A stretch of DNA of 38,770 nt from a bacterium (GCA_902812405.1 CADDZI010000022.1:1-38770); one strand, 5' to 3'; numbered from the stretch's first letter, positions 1 through 8,411 are shown. Notes: generated by a model not told the origin, from the sequence alone. Program-made: numbers and translations.

Positions 1-184
1 ACCCGCGAGCCCGCCGCCCGATCCGGCTGCCCTGCGCCGTTTCGAGCGGCTGCATACCAACCGCGACGATGCGGCCGCGCCGCAGCCGGTGCGCAAAACC
101 GAGAAGAAGGTCGGGCGGAACGACCCGTGCCCGTGCGGCTCGGGCAAGAAGTACAAGAAGTGCCACGGCCTGGCCACCGTGTGA
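1..184 (+). CDS. secA: Preprotein translocase subunit SecA, C-terminal end only
   Basis: This is the last 60 codons of a gene that begins upstream of the window; the first complete codon is at base 2 and the stop is TGA at 182-184. The tail has a proline/alanine-rich linker followed by the SEC-C zinc-binding module, visible as [20 protein letters not shown] with three cysteines and one histidine. SecA is the ATPase motor that drives unfolded proteins through SecYEG; in the family this tail binds SecB and phospholipids. SEC-C modules also occur in other proteins, but the position at the extreme C-terminus after a low-complexity linker, and prfB further downstream (secA-prfB is a common pair), favour SecA. 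The body of the protein is outside the window. Confidence 0.85.
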   Translation, partial: PASPPPDPAALRRFERLHTNRDDAAAPQPVRKTEKKVGRNDPCPCGSGKKYKKCHGLATV

Positions 185-300
185 AGCAGGGAACACTGAA
201 ACAGGAGCTATGACGGCAGGGGTTCCAAGAGGTGGACACGCCGCGCTGTCCGAACCTTAAAGCTGCCTGAGGGCTGCTCAGTCCCATCGCTATTCGCCTC

Positions 301-310
301 AAAAAGGAGG
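301..310 (+). promoter_or_regulatory. Strong ribosome binding site that sets the TonB receptor start
   Basis: AAAAAGGAGG is a near-perfect Shine-Dalgarno sequence. It lies 7 bases before ATG at 318 and only 4 before an in-frame TTG at 315, so ATG 318 is the better start. It is one of the strongest SD sequences in the window, suggesting high expression of the receptor. Confidence 0.7.
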
Positions 311-317
311 AGCTTTG

Positions 318-3300
318 ATGCTCACTAAGAGCATGCTCCGCATCGCGCTCTTGGCTGTGCTCTTCGTGTTGATCCAGGCAACTCGGTCACTGGCTCTCAC
401 GACCGGCAACATCCAAGGCAAGGTGACGGATCAAAACGGAAATCCGCTCGCTGGGGTCAGGGTCGCCGTCACCTCACCCAGCCAGAGCCAGACCACGACG
501 ACCAACCGCGCCGGCTTCTACTCCATCCTCAACCTGTCGCCCGACACCTATAGCGTCACGGCGAGCAAGGATGGGTTCGACACGGCGACCGTGTACGGCA
601 TCACGGTTACGGCCGACCAGACCTCGCAGGTCAACATCGTGATGCGTCCGGCCATTAAGACCATCGGCCACATCACGACGACCGCCACGGCAACCATCGT
701 CAGCAGGACGGTAACGGGCGATCTCTACGCCGTCAATGCGCAGGCCATCGGCAAGTACCAGGGTGCGGCGGGCGGCTCGGAGACGCTGTACAGCCAAAAT
801 AGCGTCGTCGGGTCTCTGCCGGGAGTGGTTCGCTTGGCCGGAACCGGCGGCGGCTACTTCGGCCAAGGTTCGCTCTCCATGCGCGGCGGCCAGCAGGATC
901 AAATCGGCTACGAGTTCGACGGCATCGAACTGAACCGCGGCTTTGACTTCTACAACGCAACCTCGTTCGTGACCAACGGGTTGGGCAGCCTGGAGGTGTA
1001 CACGGGCGGCGCCCCGGCTTCCGCCGGCCGCGCCATGTCGGGATACATCAACGCGATACCGCAGCGCGGCCACTATCCGGGCGGCGCCGACTTCACAGGC
1101 GTCCTTGGTGCGCCGGACTTCAACCACACGGCTCAGGCTGACGTGTACGGCGGGACGCCGGACAACCGGTTCACGTACTACATCTCGACGCTGGCCATCA
1201 ACGCAGCCTACGACTTCGGTCAGCGCGGAAACTTGGACAACACGACGCTCGTGATCCCGGCCGGTGATCCGAACTGCGGGGCCGTGGCGGCGATCTATGC
1301 CGGTAATGGTTTGTCGACGGCCTTCCCGTGCACGCCATCGGGCCGTTTGGCAAGCACGCAGGCGGTCAACCTTCCCGTGTCCATCGGCTCGTACTTTTCC
1401 AATCCTTACGCCACCATCCGGGATACGGTGGCAAACTTGCACTGGAGCCTTTCACATAACGGTCTCAACGACGACATTCAGGCGCTGTATCTGACCGGTT
1501 TGACGGAGTCGCCGAACTTCTACGCCGGCCAAGGGGTCGACCCCAACGCGTCGGGGGCTCCGAATTTCGGGGTCAACGGCGGACCATTCACGATCGACTG
1601 GCCGGTAGGAACGCTGTACCAAGGGCAGCTCGGTGCCCCGTACGACCCCACCAAGAACCTGTTGCTTACCTGGCCTTCCTCGGGCGGAAGCGACCAGGGT
1701 CCGGTGCCGCCCAATTATCTCGACGGGTTTACGACCAAATACAGCATCGAAAAGGTCGGCTACACGCGGGCCATGACCGAAAATTCGTTCCTCAACATCT
1801 ACGGATACATGCTGTATTCGGACTGGCTCATCGACTCCGCCACCAACTCAAACAACAACGGCATCTTCTATCAGCTGCACGACAACGCGACCGGGGTTAC
1901 GCTGAACTACCAAAACCAGCTCAACGATCACAACCTGCTCAAGTTCACGGCAGATTACATCCGCGACGTCACTCTGCGCTACAACTACGCCAACTATATC
2001 ACGCAACAGCGCTATCATGGCGCCCTCACCGAGCCCGGCGGCAGAGTAGTCTGCGGAGCGCCCGGGGCGTTGGCCACGTTCGGTCCCTTTGATCCCGGCT
2101 GCACGGGTGCAATTCCGGAAGAAGTCGTGCTGCAGATCAAGGGCCCGTATGCGTACTGGAACAACGTCAACCCGCTCAACTACGACGGGGTGATCTCCGA
2201 TCAATTCAGACCGAGCGACAAGTGGCTCTTCGACATCGGTGCGCGCTACGACATCTTCGGCTTCCAGTTGATGCCGCTCACCATCAACGGCCCGAACGGC
2301 ATCGCAGAGCAGTCGCAGAACCAGTTCGGGATATGCCTGTTCGGCTACAAGTACGCCCCCAGCGAGCCTTGCAACGGCTACCTGACGAAACTTGCGACCG
2401 CCAACGGCCAGCCCGGGTTCTTGCCCGGAGCCGCCCCTTGGCAGGACGTGTCGGGAACGCTCCAATATCGCCAGTGGAGCCCGAGACTAGGCATCACCTA
2501 CAGCGCCGGGCCCGGCGACGTGTTCCGGTTCTCTGCCGGGCGGTACGTTCAACCGCCCAATGGAGCGTTTGAGGAGTACCGCGCCGCCCCGTATTGGGGA
2601 GTCGGCGACACGGTATCGATCCTCAACCGCTTCTATGCGCCGGCCACGCTGCACTTCACGGCAGTGCACAACATCCTGCCGGAGGACAGCACCAACTACG
2701 ACCTGTCCTGGGAGCACAACTTCGGCGGCGACGTGTCCGCCAAGATCACGCCGTATTACCGTATCACGCGTAATCAGGTCGTGACCATCCCCGTCGACCC
2801 GTCGAACCCAACGTTCGTCACGGGTTCGAACGTCGGTGCCGAGCGGGTGAAGGGTGTGGAGTTCTACGCGAGCAAGCCGGTGCAAGGCGAAAACGGCCTG
2901 GGAGGAACCATCTCCGCCACCTACACCGATGCCAAGTTACGCTTCAACCGCAATGCCTACGGCGTGTCGTTCATCGACGTGGTCAACCAGCAAATCGCCG
3001 CCTACAACGCGGCGCACGGAACAAACTACCCGATGCAAGATGTCAACGGGTATTACTCGCCGTCGTACAGCATGGCGCCGACCGACTTCAGCCCGTCCTA
3101 CGACGTGAAATGGGTCATCGGCCTCAACCTCGACTGGCGGTTTGCCGGGTTCGACCTTACGCCTACGTTCAACTATCAATCCGGCAGTCCGTACGGCGAA
3201 CCGCTGCTTTTCCCCGATCCATCCGGTCTGGTGGCATTCGGGCCTGATCCATACACGGGCCAGTTCGACCAGATCGGCTCGCTCAAGGGACCGTCGTCAT

Positions 3301-3584
3301 GGACCATGAACCTCGGGCTGTCTCACAACATCGGTCACAACGTCATGGGCTCGATCCTGTGGACGAACGTGTTCACCGCCGTCCACAACCAGGGCTATCC
3401 ATGGGAGTATAACCCCCGGTACCAGGTCGTGAGCTACAGCGACAACATCTTCTACCAGGTTGAGCCGCTCGGCCTGGATACGGGCAATGCAACCTCGTAC
3501 AACGGGGTGAATTACTTCCCGTATGCTCCGTCGGGTCTTCAGCCGTACAAATCCATTATCTTCAGTCTCTCACTCAAAACCTAA
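318..3584 (+). CDS. TonB-dependent receptor with N-terminal carboxypeptidase-regulatory-like domain
   Basis: A 1088-residue outer-membrane protein. Residues 1-27 form a signal peptide (basic start, hydrophobic core, LAL). Residues about 30-110 form a CarboxypepD_reg-like beta-sandwich (GKVTDQNGNPLAGVRVAV, then GFYSILNLSPDTYSV). A TonB plug follows at about 140-250 (SLPGVV, SMRGGQQDQIGYEFDGIELN, GGAPASAGRAMSGYIN), and the rest is a beta-barrel rich in alternating aromatic and polar residues. Such receptors import large or scarce ligands using ExbB-ExbD-TonB energy; the substrate cannot be read from the sequence. No exbBD or tonB gene is nearby and the gene appears monocistronic, followed by a hairpin. 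The CarboxypepD-plug-barrel order matches the Oar/SusC-like side of the family. The call is firm at family level and open on ligand. Confidence 0.93.
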   Translation: MLTKSMLRIALLAVLFVLIQATRSLALTTGNIQGKVTDQNGNPLAGVRVAVTSPSQSQTTTTNRAGFYSILNLSPDTYSVTASKDGFDTATVYGITVTADQTSQVNIVMRPAIKTIGHITTTATATIVSRTVTGDLYAVNAQAIGKYQGAAGGSETLYSQNSVVGSLPGVVRLAGTGGGYFGQGSLSMRGGQQDQIGYEFDGIELNRGFDFYNATSFVTNGLGSLEVYTGGAPASAGRAMSGYINAIPQRGHYPGGADFTGVLGAPDFNHTAQADVYGGTPDNRFTYYISTLAINAAYDFGQRGNLDNTTLVIPAGDPNCGAVAAIYAGNGLSTAFPCTPSGRLASTQAVNLPVSIGSYFSNPYATIRDTVANLHWSLSHNGLNDDIQALYLTGLTESPNFYAGQGVDPNASGAPNFGVNGGPFTIDWPVGTLYQGQLGAPYDPTKNLLLTWPSSGGSDQGPVPPNYLDGFTTKYSIEKVGYTRAMTENSFLNIYGYMLYSDWLIDSATNSNNNGIFYQLHDNATGVTLNYQNQLNDHNLLKFTADYIRDVTLRYNYANYITQQRYHGALTEPGGRVVCGAPGALATFGPFDPGCTGAIPEEVVLQIKGPYAYWNNVNPLNYDGVISDQFRPSDKWLFDIGARYDIFGFQLMPLTINGPNGIAEQSQNQFGICLFGYKYAPSEPCNGYLTKLATANGQPGFLPGAAPWQDVSGTLQYRQWSPRLGITYSAGPGDVFRFSAGRYVQPPNGAFEEYRAAPYWGVGDTVSILNRFYAPATLHFTAVHNILPEDSTNYDLSWEHNFGGDVSAKITPYYRITRNQVVTIPVDPSNPTFVTGSNVGAERVKGVEFYASKPVQGENGLGGTISATYTDAKLRFNRNAYGVSFIDVVNQQIAAYNAAHGTNYPMQDVNGYYSPSYSMAPTDFSPSYDVKWVIGLNLDWRFAGFDLTPTFNYQSGSPYGEPLLFPDPSGLVAFGPDPYTGQFDQIGSLKGPSSWTMNLGLSHNIGHNVMGSILWTNVFTAVHNQGYPWEYNPRYQVVSYSDNIFYQVEPLGLDTGNATSYNGVNYFPYAPSGLQPYKSIIFSLSLKT

Positions 3585-3613
3585 TCAAGCGCGACGGTAA
3601 CGATCGCGAACAC

Positions 3614-3643
3614 GAGGGGCTGTCGCATCTGCGGCAGCCCCTC
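3614..3643 (+). terminator. Hairpin after the TonB receptor gene, probable terminator
   Basis: Arms GAGGGGCTGTCGC and GCGGCAGCCCCTC form a 13-pair stem (one G-U pair) around the loop ATCT, 29 bases past the stop codon. There is no T-run after it, so it may be a weak intrinsic terminator or an mRNA-stabilising 3' structure. Confidence 0.55.
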
Positions 3644-3750
3644 ATACGTTGCCGCACGGCCAAAGCAGTTATACCTAATAACTTTGACGGCGGCGATGGC
3701 GCAGCGTTGTATCAGTGGTATCTGTCAATCTACGCGCTCGACAACACGAC

Positions 3751-4665
3751 CTATCGTTTGCACGACAGTTCGCCGGAGTCGCCCGTTCCGTTCACCGGGT
3801 AACGAAGGTGCCCGGTCTTTCGATGTGGTCCCCGCGCCAAGATGCACAGATCGTCGGCACGAGTGAGTTCATGGCACCGGGCGCGCAGTGATGAACATGC
3901 AGAATCGCCTGGGCCCGGGGGCGTGCCTCGCGACATATCGTTTCCCGCCAGAATCGTCGGATCCAGCGGATTGTCGTCAATGTAGTACGTCCGGTAGCCG
4001 CACGGCACGGCATAGACCTTTCCCGTGTCCGGATCGCGCACGAGTTCCTCGCCCGCCAGTGCCGCCACCCAGTGCCGGGTATCATGGACCATTGCTGCCT
4101 GACGCTGTTCGAACGTTTCCAGCTGCATCTGCCGGACGGCCTCTCCGGCGGCGCTGATCATCTGTTGCCGTGCCGCGAAGCCCACAGCGGCCGTCTCGCC
4201 CATCTGCACGAGAATGTTTGCTTCCTGCACGTACGTGGCGACGAGGGCCTCGGAAAAACGGCTGACCCAATCGGGCGTGGGGTGCACGCAGCGGATCATA
4301 CCGCCGCATGCGTCGCGCCAGCGCTCGGCCTGACCGGCAGGCGCCACGCAGCCGGCAATGAGAGCCTCGTCACCTCGCCCCGTCCCAGCATGGGATTGGG
4401 CACGCGGTACATCGTGATGGTAGCCCAGTTGTCGAGCGGCCCGACGGAGCTCTCGCTGTGCACCTCATAGTATGCCTGCGTCGCGGAGACGGGAATGAGG
4501 CGTGGGCTCTCCAACGACGGGGGCAAGGAACCGGTCCCTTCCAGGGGTTGCATCACAAGCTGTAAGCTCTCTGCCGGTGCCCAAGGCCGGGAAGAATCCT
4601 CAAGCTGCATGCGGACCGATGGAATCACTCACTGCGTGACGACGTCGCCGAGCGGATTGAAGTTT
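3751..4665 (-). pseudogene. Decayed gene for a hypothetical protein (frameshift and in-frame stop)
   Basis: Two minus-strand reading frames look like consecutive parts of one protein. The upstream part (about 4628 down to 4360) reads in one frame and ends in a region rich in TRLSLPAAWR. The downstream part (about 4370 down to 3751) continues in another frame with a convincing stretch: a helix-rich segment containing VQMGETAAVGFAARQQMISA, then a C-terminal element with GKVYAVPCGYRTYYIDDNP. Upstream of 4628 the first frame still encodes FNPLGDVVTQ but is then cut by TGA at 4629-4631, where a TGG Trp would join the parts smoothly. Both lesions are needed to explain the region, so I call it a pseudogene; sequencing error is an alternative. 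I do not recognise a function. The GY..YY ending resembles the C-terminus of uncharacterised bacterial proteins with a [K/N]VYxVP-GY motif. It sits alone in antisense orientation. Confidence 0.5.
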
Positions 4666-4947
4666 TGGGAACATCATGAGGCCACATTGGCCTCGTACCG
4701 AAGGTCCGAAACACTCAGGACAACCGAACCGCGGCGGGTGCCGTCTACCCCGCCGGCGCCATGGTGAGAGCGTCATCGCGAGGCGAGACGGTTATCGACG
4801 ATCCGGCGGGCAGATCGGCGCTGAAACTGTCATCCGGCGCCTGCACGGGGTGGAGCAAGACATACCCGGCGCCGATTTTTCGAACTCTTGTTCGAGAACT
4901 TGCGCCACGAACTGTGATTTTTGTCTCTTTGTAGCCGGAGCGACAAA

Positions 4948-4974
4948 TTGATTTTACACTGGCGATGCTATACA
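4948..4974 (+). promoter_or_regulatory. Probable sigma-70 promoter of the cytochrome-porin gene
   Basis: In an AT-rich patch unlike the surrounding DNA, TTGATT (4948-4953) and TATACA (4969-4974) resemble -35 and -10 elements with a 15-base spacer, slightly short of the preferred 17. Transcription would then start near 4981, inside the palindrome that follows, leaving a leader of about 15 bases with no clear Shine-Dalgarno sequence before ATG 4996. Confidence 0.45.
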
Positions 4975-4975
4975 C

Positions 4976-4989
4976 TTAGGCATGCCTAA
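4976..4989 (+). promoter_or_regulatory. Perfect 14-bp palindromic operator, DtxR/MntR-like
   Basis: TTAGGCATGCCTAA is a perfect palindrome placed directly after the -10 element and across the predicted start site, the classic position for a repressor. TTAGG and CCTAA half-sites are those of DtxR/IdeR/MntR-family metalloregulators, which respond to iron or manganese. A degenerate second copy (TTGGCATACCTA) lies at about 5000-5011, just inside the coding region. Regulator identity is inference; no DtxR-family gene is in the window. Confidence 0.5.
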
Positions 4990-4995
4990 TTATTC

Positions 4996-6126
4996 ATGGT
5001 TGGCATACCTATACGAAGCCTGGGTCTTATACTAGCTACCATCACGCTTGCCACCTGTGTGGTCCGGGTGCCCGCACCCGCTATTCCAATCTTCGCCCAT
5101 CAGTATGGGGTCACGTGTGAAAAGTGCCACTCGGTCATCCCGCATTTGAATGCGTTTGGGGCCGCCTTCGTGGCAAACGGCTATCGAATTCCAGGTGTAC
5201 AACCGGCGTCCGCCATCCCCGTGGCAATGAAAGTCAATCTCGCCGACTCAAGCCAAAATCAAGGCGGCGGCCAGGGAGGCGCGGGCCTCCCCAAAGCAAT
5301 CGTGGACGAGGTTGAAGTCTTCACGGCCGGGGCAATCGGCAGCCGCGCCAGTTATCTCGTCGAACAGTACGCGGTCGACGGCGGGATGCCGGGATTGCTG
5401 CGCGATGTGTGGATTACGGATCGCATCAATCCATGGGATGCACGGATCCCGATCTACGTCCAAGCTGGGTCTTTTACGCTTCCCCTCCCCGTCGATCCGG
5501 AGACGTTTCGCGACACCTATCAGGGGTACGCGGTCTACGAGCAAACCGTGGGTGCCAATCCCTTCAATTTCTTCGACCCAAAGATCGGGGTTCGGGTCAG
5601 CGTTGGAGATATGCTGCAGGGGCCCAGCCTGCAACTCTTCGCAGGGCCCGGGCACGACCGGCAAAGCGGACTCTCGAGCCTGGGTACGGACACCATGGGC
5701 TATGCGCAGGAGAGTCTGGGACCTTTCACCGTCAGCGCCTATCGGTATCAAGGCCAGCGTCCGGTGACCACATTCTTCAACGATCGGTTTGAGCGCAGCG
5801 GCTACAGCCTGGTCTATAACCAGTGGGCAAGGTTTTCGCTCGAGACCCTCCTCCAGACGGGCTGGGACTCCTGGTGTGGCCTTGATGTGGGCGGTTGCTC
5901 GTCCAGCGGAGGTTTTGCGCAGCTGCGGTACATGCTCAACCGCAGGCTCTTCGTCGGAGGACGCTACGAAGGGACGGCTGATTCAACCGGGACGTTCAGC
6001 CGCGACGTGGTTGTCCTGGCCGGCTACGGGCTGAGTGAAAACAGCCGCCTGACGGCCGAGGACGTCATTCACCACACGCCGGCGACGATGCATACACTCA
6101 ACCTGCAATGCACGGTCTCCTACTAA
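4996..6126 (+). CDS. Cyc2-like monoheme cytochrome c fused to an outer-membrane porin
   Basis: A 376-residue protein. Residues 1-29 are a signal peptide. Right after it comes one c-type heme site, CEKCH at residues 41-45, in the context IPIFAHQYGVTCEKCH followed by PHLNAFGAAFVANGY. The pattern A..YG..C..CH....P.LNAFG.AF...GY is the signature of the cytochrome domain of Cyc2-type fused cytochrome-porins. About 300 residues of amphipathic beta-strand sequence follow, and the protein ends in a terminal tyrosine, as outer-membrane barrels do. In iron oxidisers, Cyc2 takes electrons from extracellular Fe(II) and passes them across the outer membrane; many less studied relatives exist in other phyla, so the donor here is unknown. 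It shares a TAATG overlap with yceI and has a likely metal-responsive operator upstream. The fusion architecture is well supported; a role in iron oxidation is only possible. Confidence 0.75.
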   Translation: MVGIPIRSLGLILATITLATCVVRVPAPAIPIFAHQYGVTCEKCHSVIPHLNAFGAAFVANGYRIPGVQPASAIPVAMKVNLADSSQNQGGGQGGAGLPKAIVDEVEVFTAGAIGSRASYLVEQYAVDGGMPGLLRDVWITDRINPWDARIPIYVQAGSFTLPLPVDPETFRDTYQGYAVYEQTVGANPFNFFDPKIGVRVSVGDMLQGPSLQLFAGPGHDRQSGLSSLGTDTMGYAQESLGPFTVSAYRYQGQRPVTTFFNDRFERSGYSLVYNQWARFSLETLLQTGWDSWCGLDVGGCSSSGGFAQLRYMLNRRLFVGGRYEGTADSTGTFSRDVVVLAGYGLSENSRLTAEDVIHHTPATMHTLNLQCTVSY

Positions 6127-6692
6127 TGTCGAGTCGGCATCTCATCGCTGTCGGCCTCACGTGGCTGGCGGTGGCCGCCGGCGCAGCCAGACTGGACGCC
6201 GCAACAACGGAACGGGCGATCGACGTCGCCGCCTCCAGCGCCCGGTTCAGCGTCCAGCATGTCTTCGTGCAACGGGTCACGGGCAGCGTGCCCATTCTGA
6301 GCGGCTCGGTGACGCTTAACTCGGGCTCGCTCGTGCCGCTTGCCGCATCCGCCGTCTTGGATGCCACCCGCATCGACACGGGTGAAGCGGACCAAACTGC
6401 AGCCCTGCGTGGTCCGGACTTCTTCGATACGCAGAGGTTCCCGACGTGGACGTTTCACAGCACGAAGGTCGAACCGGAAACGCCCTCCACCTTCTCGATG
6501 GACGGCATGTTGACAATACACGGCGTCACGCAGCCGGAACACCTCGAGGTGACCATTCGGGGTAACGGCAACCGGCCCGAGTACGTCGCCACGGCCAAAA
6601 TCGATCGCCACGCGTTTGGAATGAAGACCGTGCCGCTGGACCCGGCCATCGGCACCATCGTCGACGTCACTCTCGACGTCATTCTGCGGTGA
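6126..6692 (+). CDS. YceI family periplasmic protein
   Basis: A 188-residue protein if started at ATG 6126, which overlaps the TAA of the preceding gene (TAATG); an in-frame ATG at 6108 would add six residues. Residues 1-30 form a signal peptide (LTWLAVAAGAARLDA). The rest is the YceI lipocalin-like barrel: IDVAASSARFSVQHVFVQRVTG, an LDATRIDTGEADQTAALRGPDFFD segment, FPTWTF, the M.G.LTIHGVT.P strand pair and a final AFGMKTVPLDPAIGTIVDVTLDV. YceI proteins bind isoprenoid or other hydrophobic chains in the periplasm and are often encoded beside membrane cytochromes. Coupling to the cytochrome-porin suggests a role in handling a quinone or lipid cofactor for it, though that is inference. Confidence 0.9.
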   Translation: MSSRHLIAVGLTWLAVAAGAARLDAATTERAIDVAASSARFSVQHVFVQRVTGSVPILSGSVTLNSGSLVPLAASAVLDATRIDTGEADQTAALRGPDFFDTQRFPTWTFHSTKVEPETPSTFSMDGMLTIHGVTQPEHLEVTIRGNGNRPEYVATAKIDRHAFGMKTVPLDPAIGTIVDVTLDVILR

Positions 6693-6702
6693 CGGCATGC
6701 CG

Positions 6703-6726
6703 GCCGCCGGAGGTGCCTCCGGCGGC
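6703..6726 (+). terminator. GC hairpin between yceI and prfB
   Basis: GCCGCCGGAGG and CCTCCGGCGGC are perfect complements separated by TG, giving a very stable stem 10 bases after the yceI stop. No T-run follows, so it is either a factor-assisted terminator or a 3' protective structure. Confidence 0.4.
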
Positions 6727-6760
6727 GGAGCACAGGGCCGCACCCGCCGGGTGACGCGAG

Positions 6761-6770
6761 AAGGAGGAGG
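6761..6770 (+). promoter_or_regulatory. Ribosome binding site fixing the GTG start of prfB
   Basis: AAGGAGGAGG lies 6 bases before GTG 6777. The next in-frame ATG at 6795 would be 24 bases away, too far, so GTG is the start. Confidence 0.7.
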
Positions 6771-6776
6771 GGCCGT

Positions 6777-7914
6777 GTGTCGAAACACGTCGCGATGAAC
6801 GAGCAACTGCGCACCGACCTCGCCAAGATCGAAGACCGCCTGCAGACCCTGCGGGTGCGTCTTTGACCACGACGCCAAACAGCGCGAAATCTCCGAGCTC
6901 GAAAAACGCACCCACGCTCCGGACTTTTGGGATGATAGCGCCGCCGCTCAGGTGGCGATGAAGGCTTTAGCCGCTCTCCAGAACGAGACGGCGCCTTTGC
7001 AGCGCCTGCTGGAGCGGGCCGCCGAGCTGCGCGAGTTCGTCGAGCTCGGCGAGAGCGATGGCTCCCTTGTGGATGAAGTCGCGCGAGAAGTCGAAAGTTT
7101 GCGCGCCTCCCTGGACGAGCTCGAAACGAGCGCGGTCTTTGACGGCGAGTACGACCACCACGATGCCATTCTGACCATTCACGCCGGGGCGGGCGGCACG
7201 GAAGCCATGGACTGGGCGGCCATGCTGTTGCGCATGTACGTGCGCTGGGCCGAACGCAAAGGCTATCGCACCCAGATCCTGGATGTCTTGGAAGGCGACG
7301 AAGCCGGCGTGAAGAGCGCTGAAGTGCTGGTGCAAGGCCGCTACGCCTACGGTTACTTGGAGAGCGAACGGGGTGTGCACCGCCTCGTGCGCATCTCCCC
7401 CTTCGACGCCGCCAAGCGCCGGCACACGTCGTTCGCCTCGGTGGACGTCACGCCGGACGTCGAAGAAGACGAGACGATCGACATCAAACCGGACGACATC
7501 GAGATCGAAACCTTCAAGAGCGGCGGCGCCGGCGGACAGTACGTCAACAAGACCGAGAGTGCGGTGCGCATCATTCACAAAGCCACGGGCATCATCGTGG
7601 CGTGCCAGAACGAGCGCTCGCAACTCGCCAACCGCAACCGGGCCATGAAGATGCTGGCGGCCAAGCTGCTGCAGCGCGAGCGCGACGAACGGGCGCGCAA
7701 GCTCGCCGTCCTGAGCGGTCAGAAGAGCGCCATCGAGTGGGGCAGTCAGATCCGCTCGTACACTTTGCAGCCCTATACGATGGTCAACGATCACCGCACC
7801 GAGGTCAAGGTGACCAATGCTCAAGCAGTCTTGGACGGCGACCTCGACCGTTTCATGCTGGCCTATCTGCAGCAACGCCGCCGCGAACGGACCCCTGCCG
7901 CCCGTTCGGGGTAG
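6777..7914 (+). CDS. prfB: Peptide chain release factor 2, expressed by programmed +1 frameshift
   Basis: The gene is join(6777..6863, 6865..7914), 378 residues. The first frame runs 29 codons from GTG 6777 to CTT TGA at 6861-6866; skipping T 6864 continues as GAC CAC into the long frame. RF2 recognises UGA and UAA and releases the finished peptide. Visible signatures are the acidic N-terminal helix ([11 protein letters not shown]), the SPF recognition tripeptide in [12 protein letters not shown] that is specific to RF2 rather than RF1 (PAT), and the catalytic GGQ loop in [19 protein letters not shown]. The in-frame UGA lets RF2 control its own level: when RF2 is scarce the ribosome pauses and shifts. 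Without the shift the gene would appear to begin at an internal ATG near 6952 and lose its N-terminus. A secA gene lies upstream, as in many bacteria, but 6.6 kb away. Confidence 0.96.
6861..6867 (+). promoter_or_regulatory. prfB: Programmed +1 frameshift site in prfB (CTTTGAC)
   Basis: CTT TGA C is the canonical RF2 slippery site: tRNA-Leu slips from CUU to UUU and reading resumes at GAC. GCGGGTGCG just before it offers a weak internal Shine-Dalgarno-like GGGTG, close to the position of the stimulator in E. coli. Confidence 0.93.
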
Positions 7915-8134
7915 CGGCAAGCGAATGCTACGCTGCAACCCCCCCTTCAAGGCCGGCCCCGGCAGACGCGGCGTGCAAACGCCACATCGCACGTGCCAAA
8001 GGCCGCACGCCACCCGCGCATCCAAGCCCGGCGGGGCAGGGACATCGGCCGTCTGTTCGAATACAGGCCCCGTATCGAACCTGCGGCTGCCGCTAGAGAG
8101 AGACCAACGTGCGGCGCACGACAGGACCAAGGGG
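7915..8134. other. Gene-free interval between prfB and the DUF1858 gene
   Basis: 220 bases with no convincing gene, hairpin terminator or promoter. Frames here are open only because of the high GC content. Confidence 0.4.
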
Positions 8135-8380
8135 GTGGTCGCCGTCAGTACAGACAGTCCGTTATTTCATCCCAGCATGACCGTCGGCGAAGCCTTTGCT
8201 CTCCACCCCGGTGCGAGAGCCGTCTTCGCCAACTTTCACCTGGGCGGGTGCGCTCACTGCGCGATCTCGGAGTTTGAGACGATCGAGCAGGTGAGTGAAG
8301 GCTACGGGATCCCGCTCGACATGATCTTGGACGCCCTCAATAGCTTGCCGGCGCCCGAGAGCGCAACCAAAGCCTCGTAG
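8135..8380 (+). CDS. Small DUF1858 (putative redox disulfide) protein
   Basis: An 81-residue protein if started at GTG 8135, which has AGGA 8 bases upstream; ATG 8177 (67 residues) is the alternative and corresponds to the domain start. It matches the DUF1858 pattern: MTVGEAFALHPGARAVFANF, a GGCAHCAIS CxxC-type pair, FETIEQVSEGYGI and a C-terminal LDMILDALN helix. These domains occur near hybrid-cluster proteins and radical or redox enzymes and are thought to sense or exchange electrons through the two cysteines; no biochemical role is settled. It stands alone between prfB and a perfect terminator. Confidence 0.8.
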   Translation: MVAVSTDSPLFHPSMTVGEAFALHPGARAVFANFHLGGCAHCAISEFETIEQVSEGYGIPLDMILDALNSLPAPESATKAS

Positions 8381-8411
8381 CCCGTCCGCCGCGACGCAGC
8401 GCGGCCATCCC

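Noticed and set aside
3661-3686. AT-rich inverted repeat AGTTAT-accta-ATAACT after the TonB receptor
   Set aside because: The 6-bp arms are short, there is no gene directly downstream on either strand to control, and it could be chance in a decayed region.
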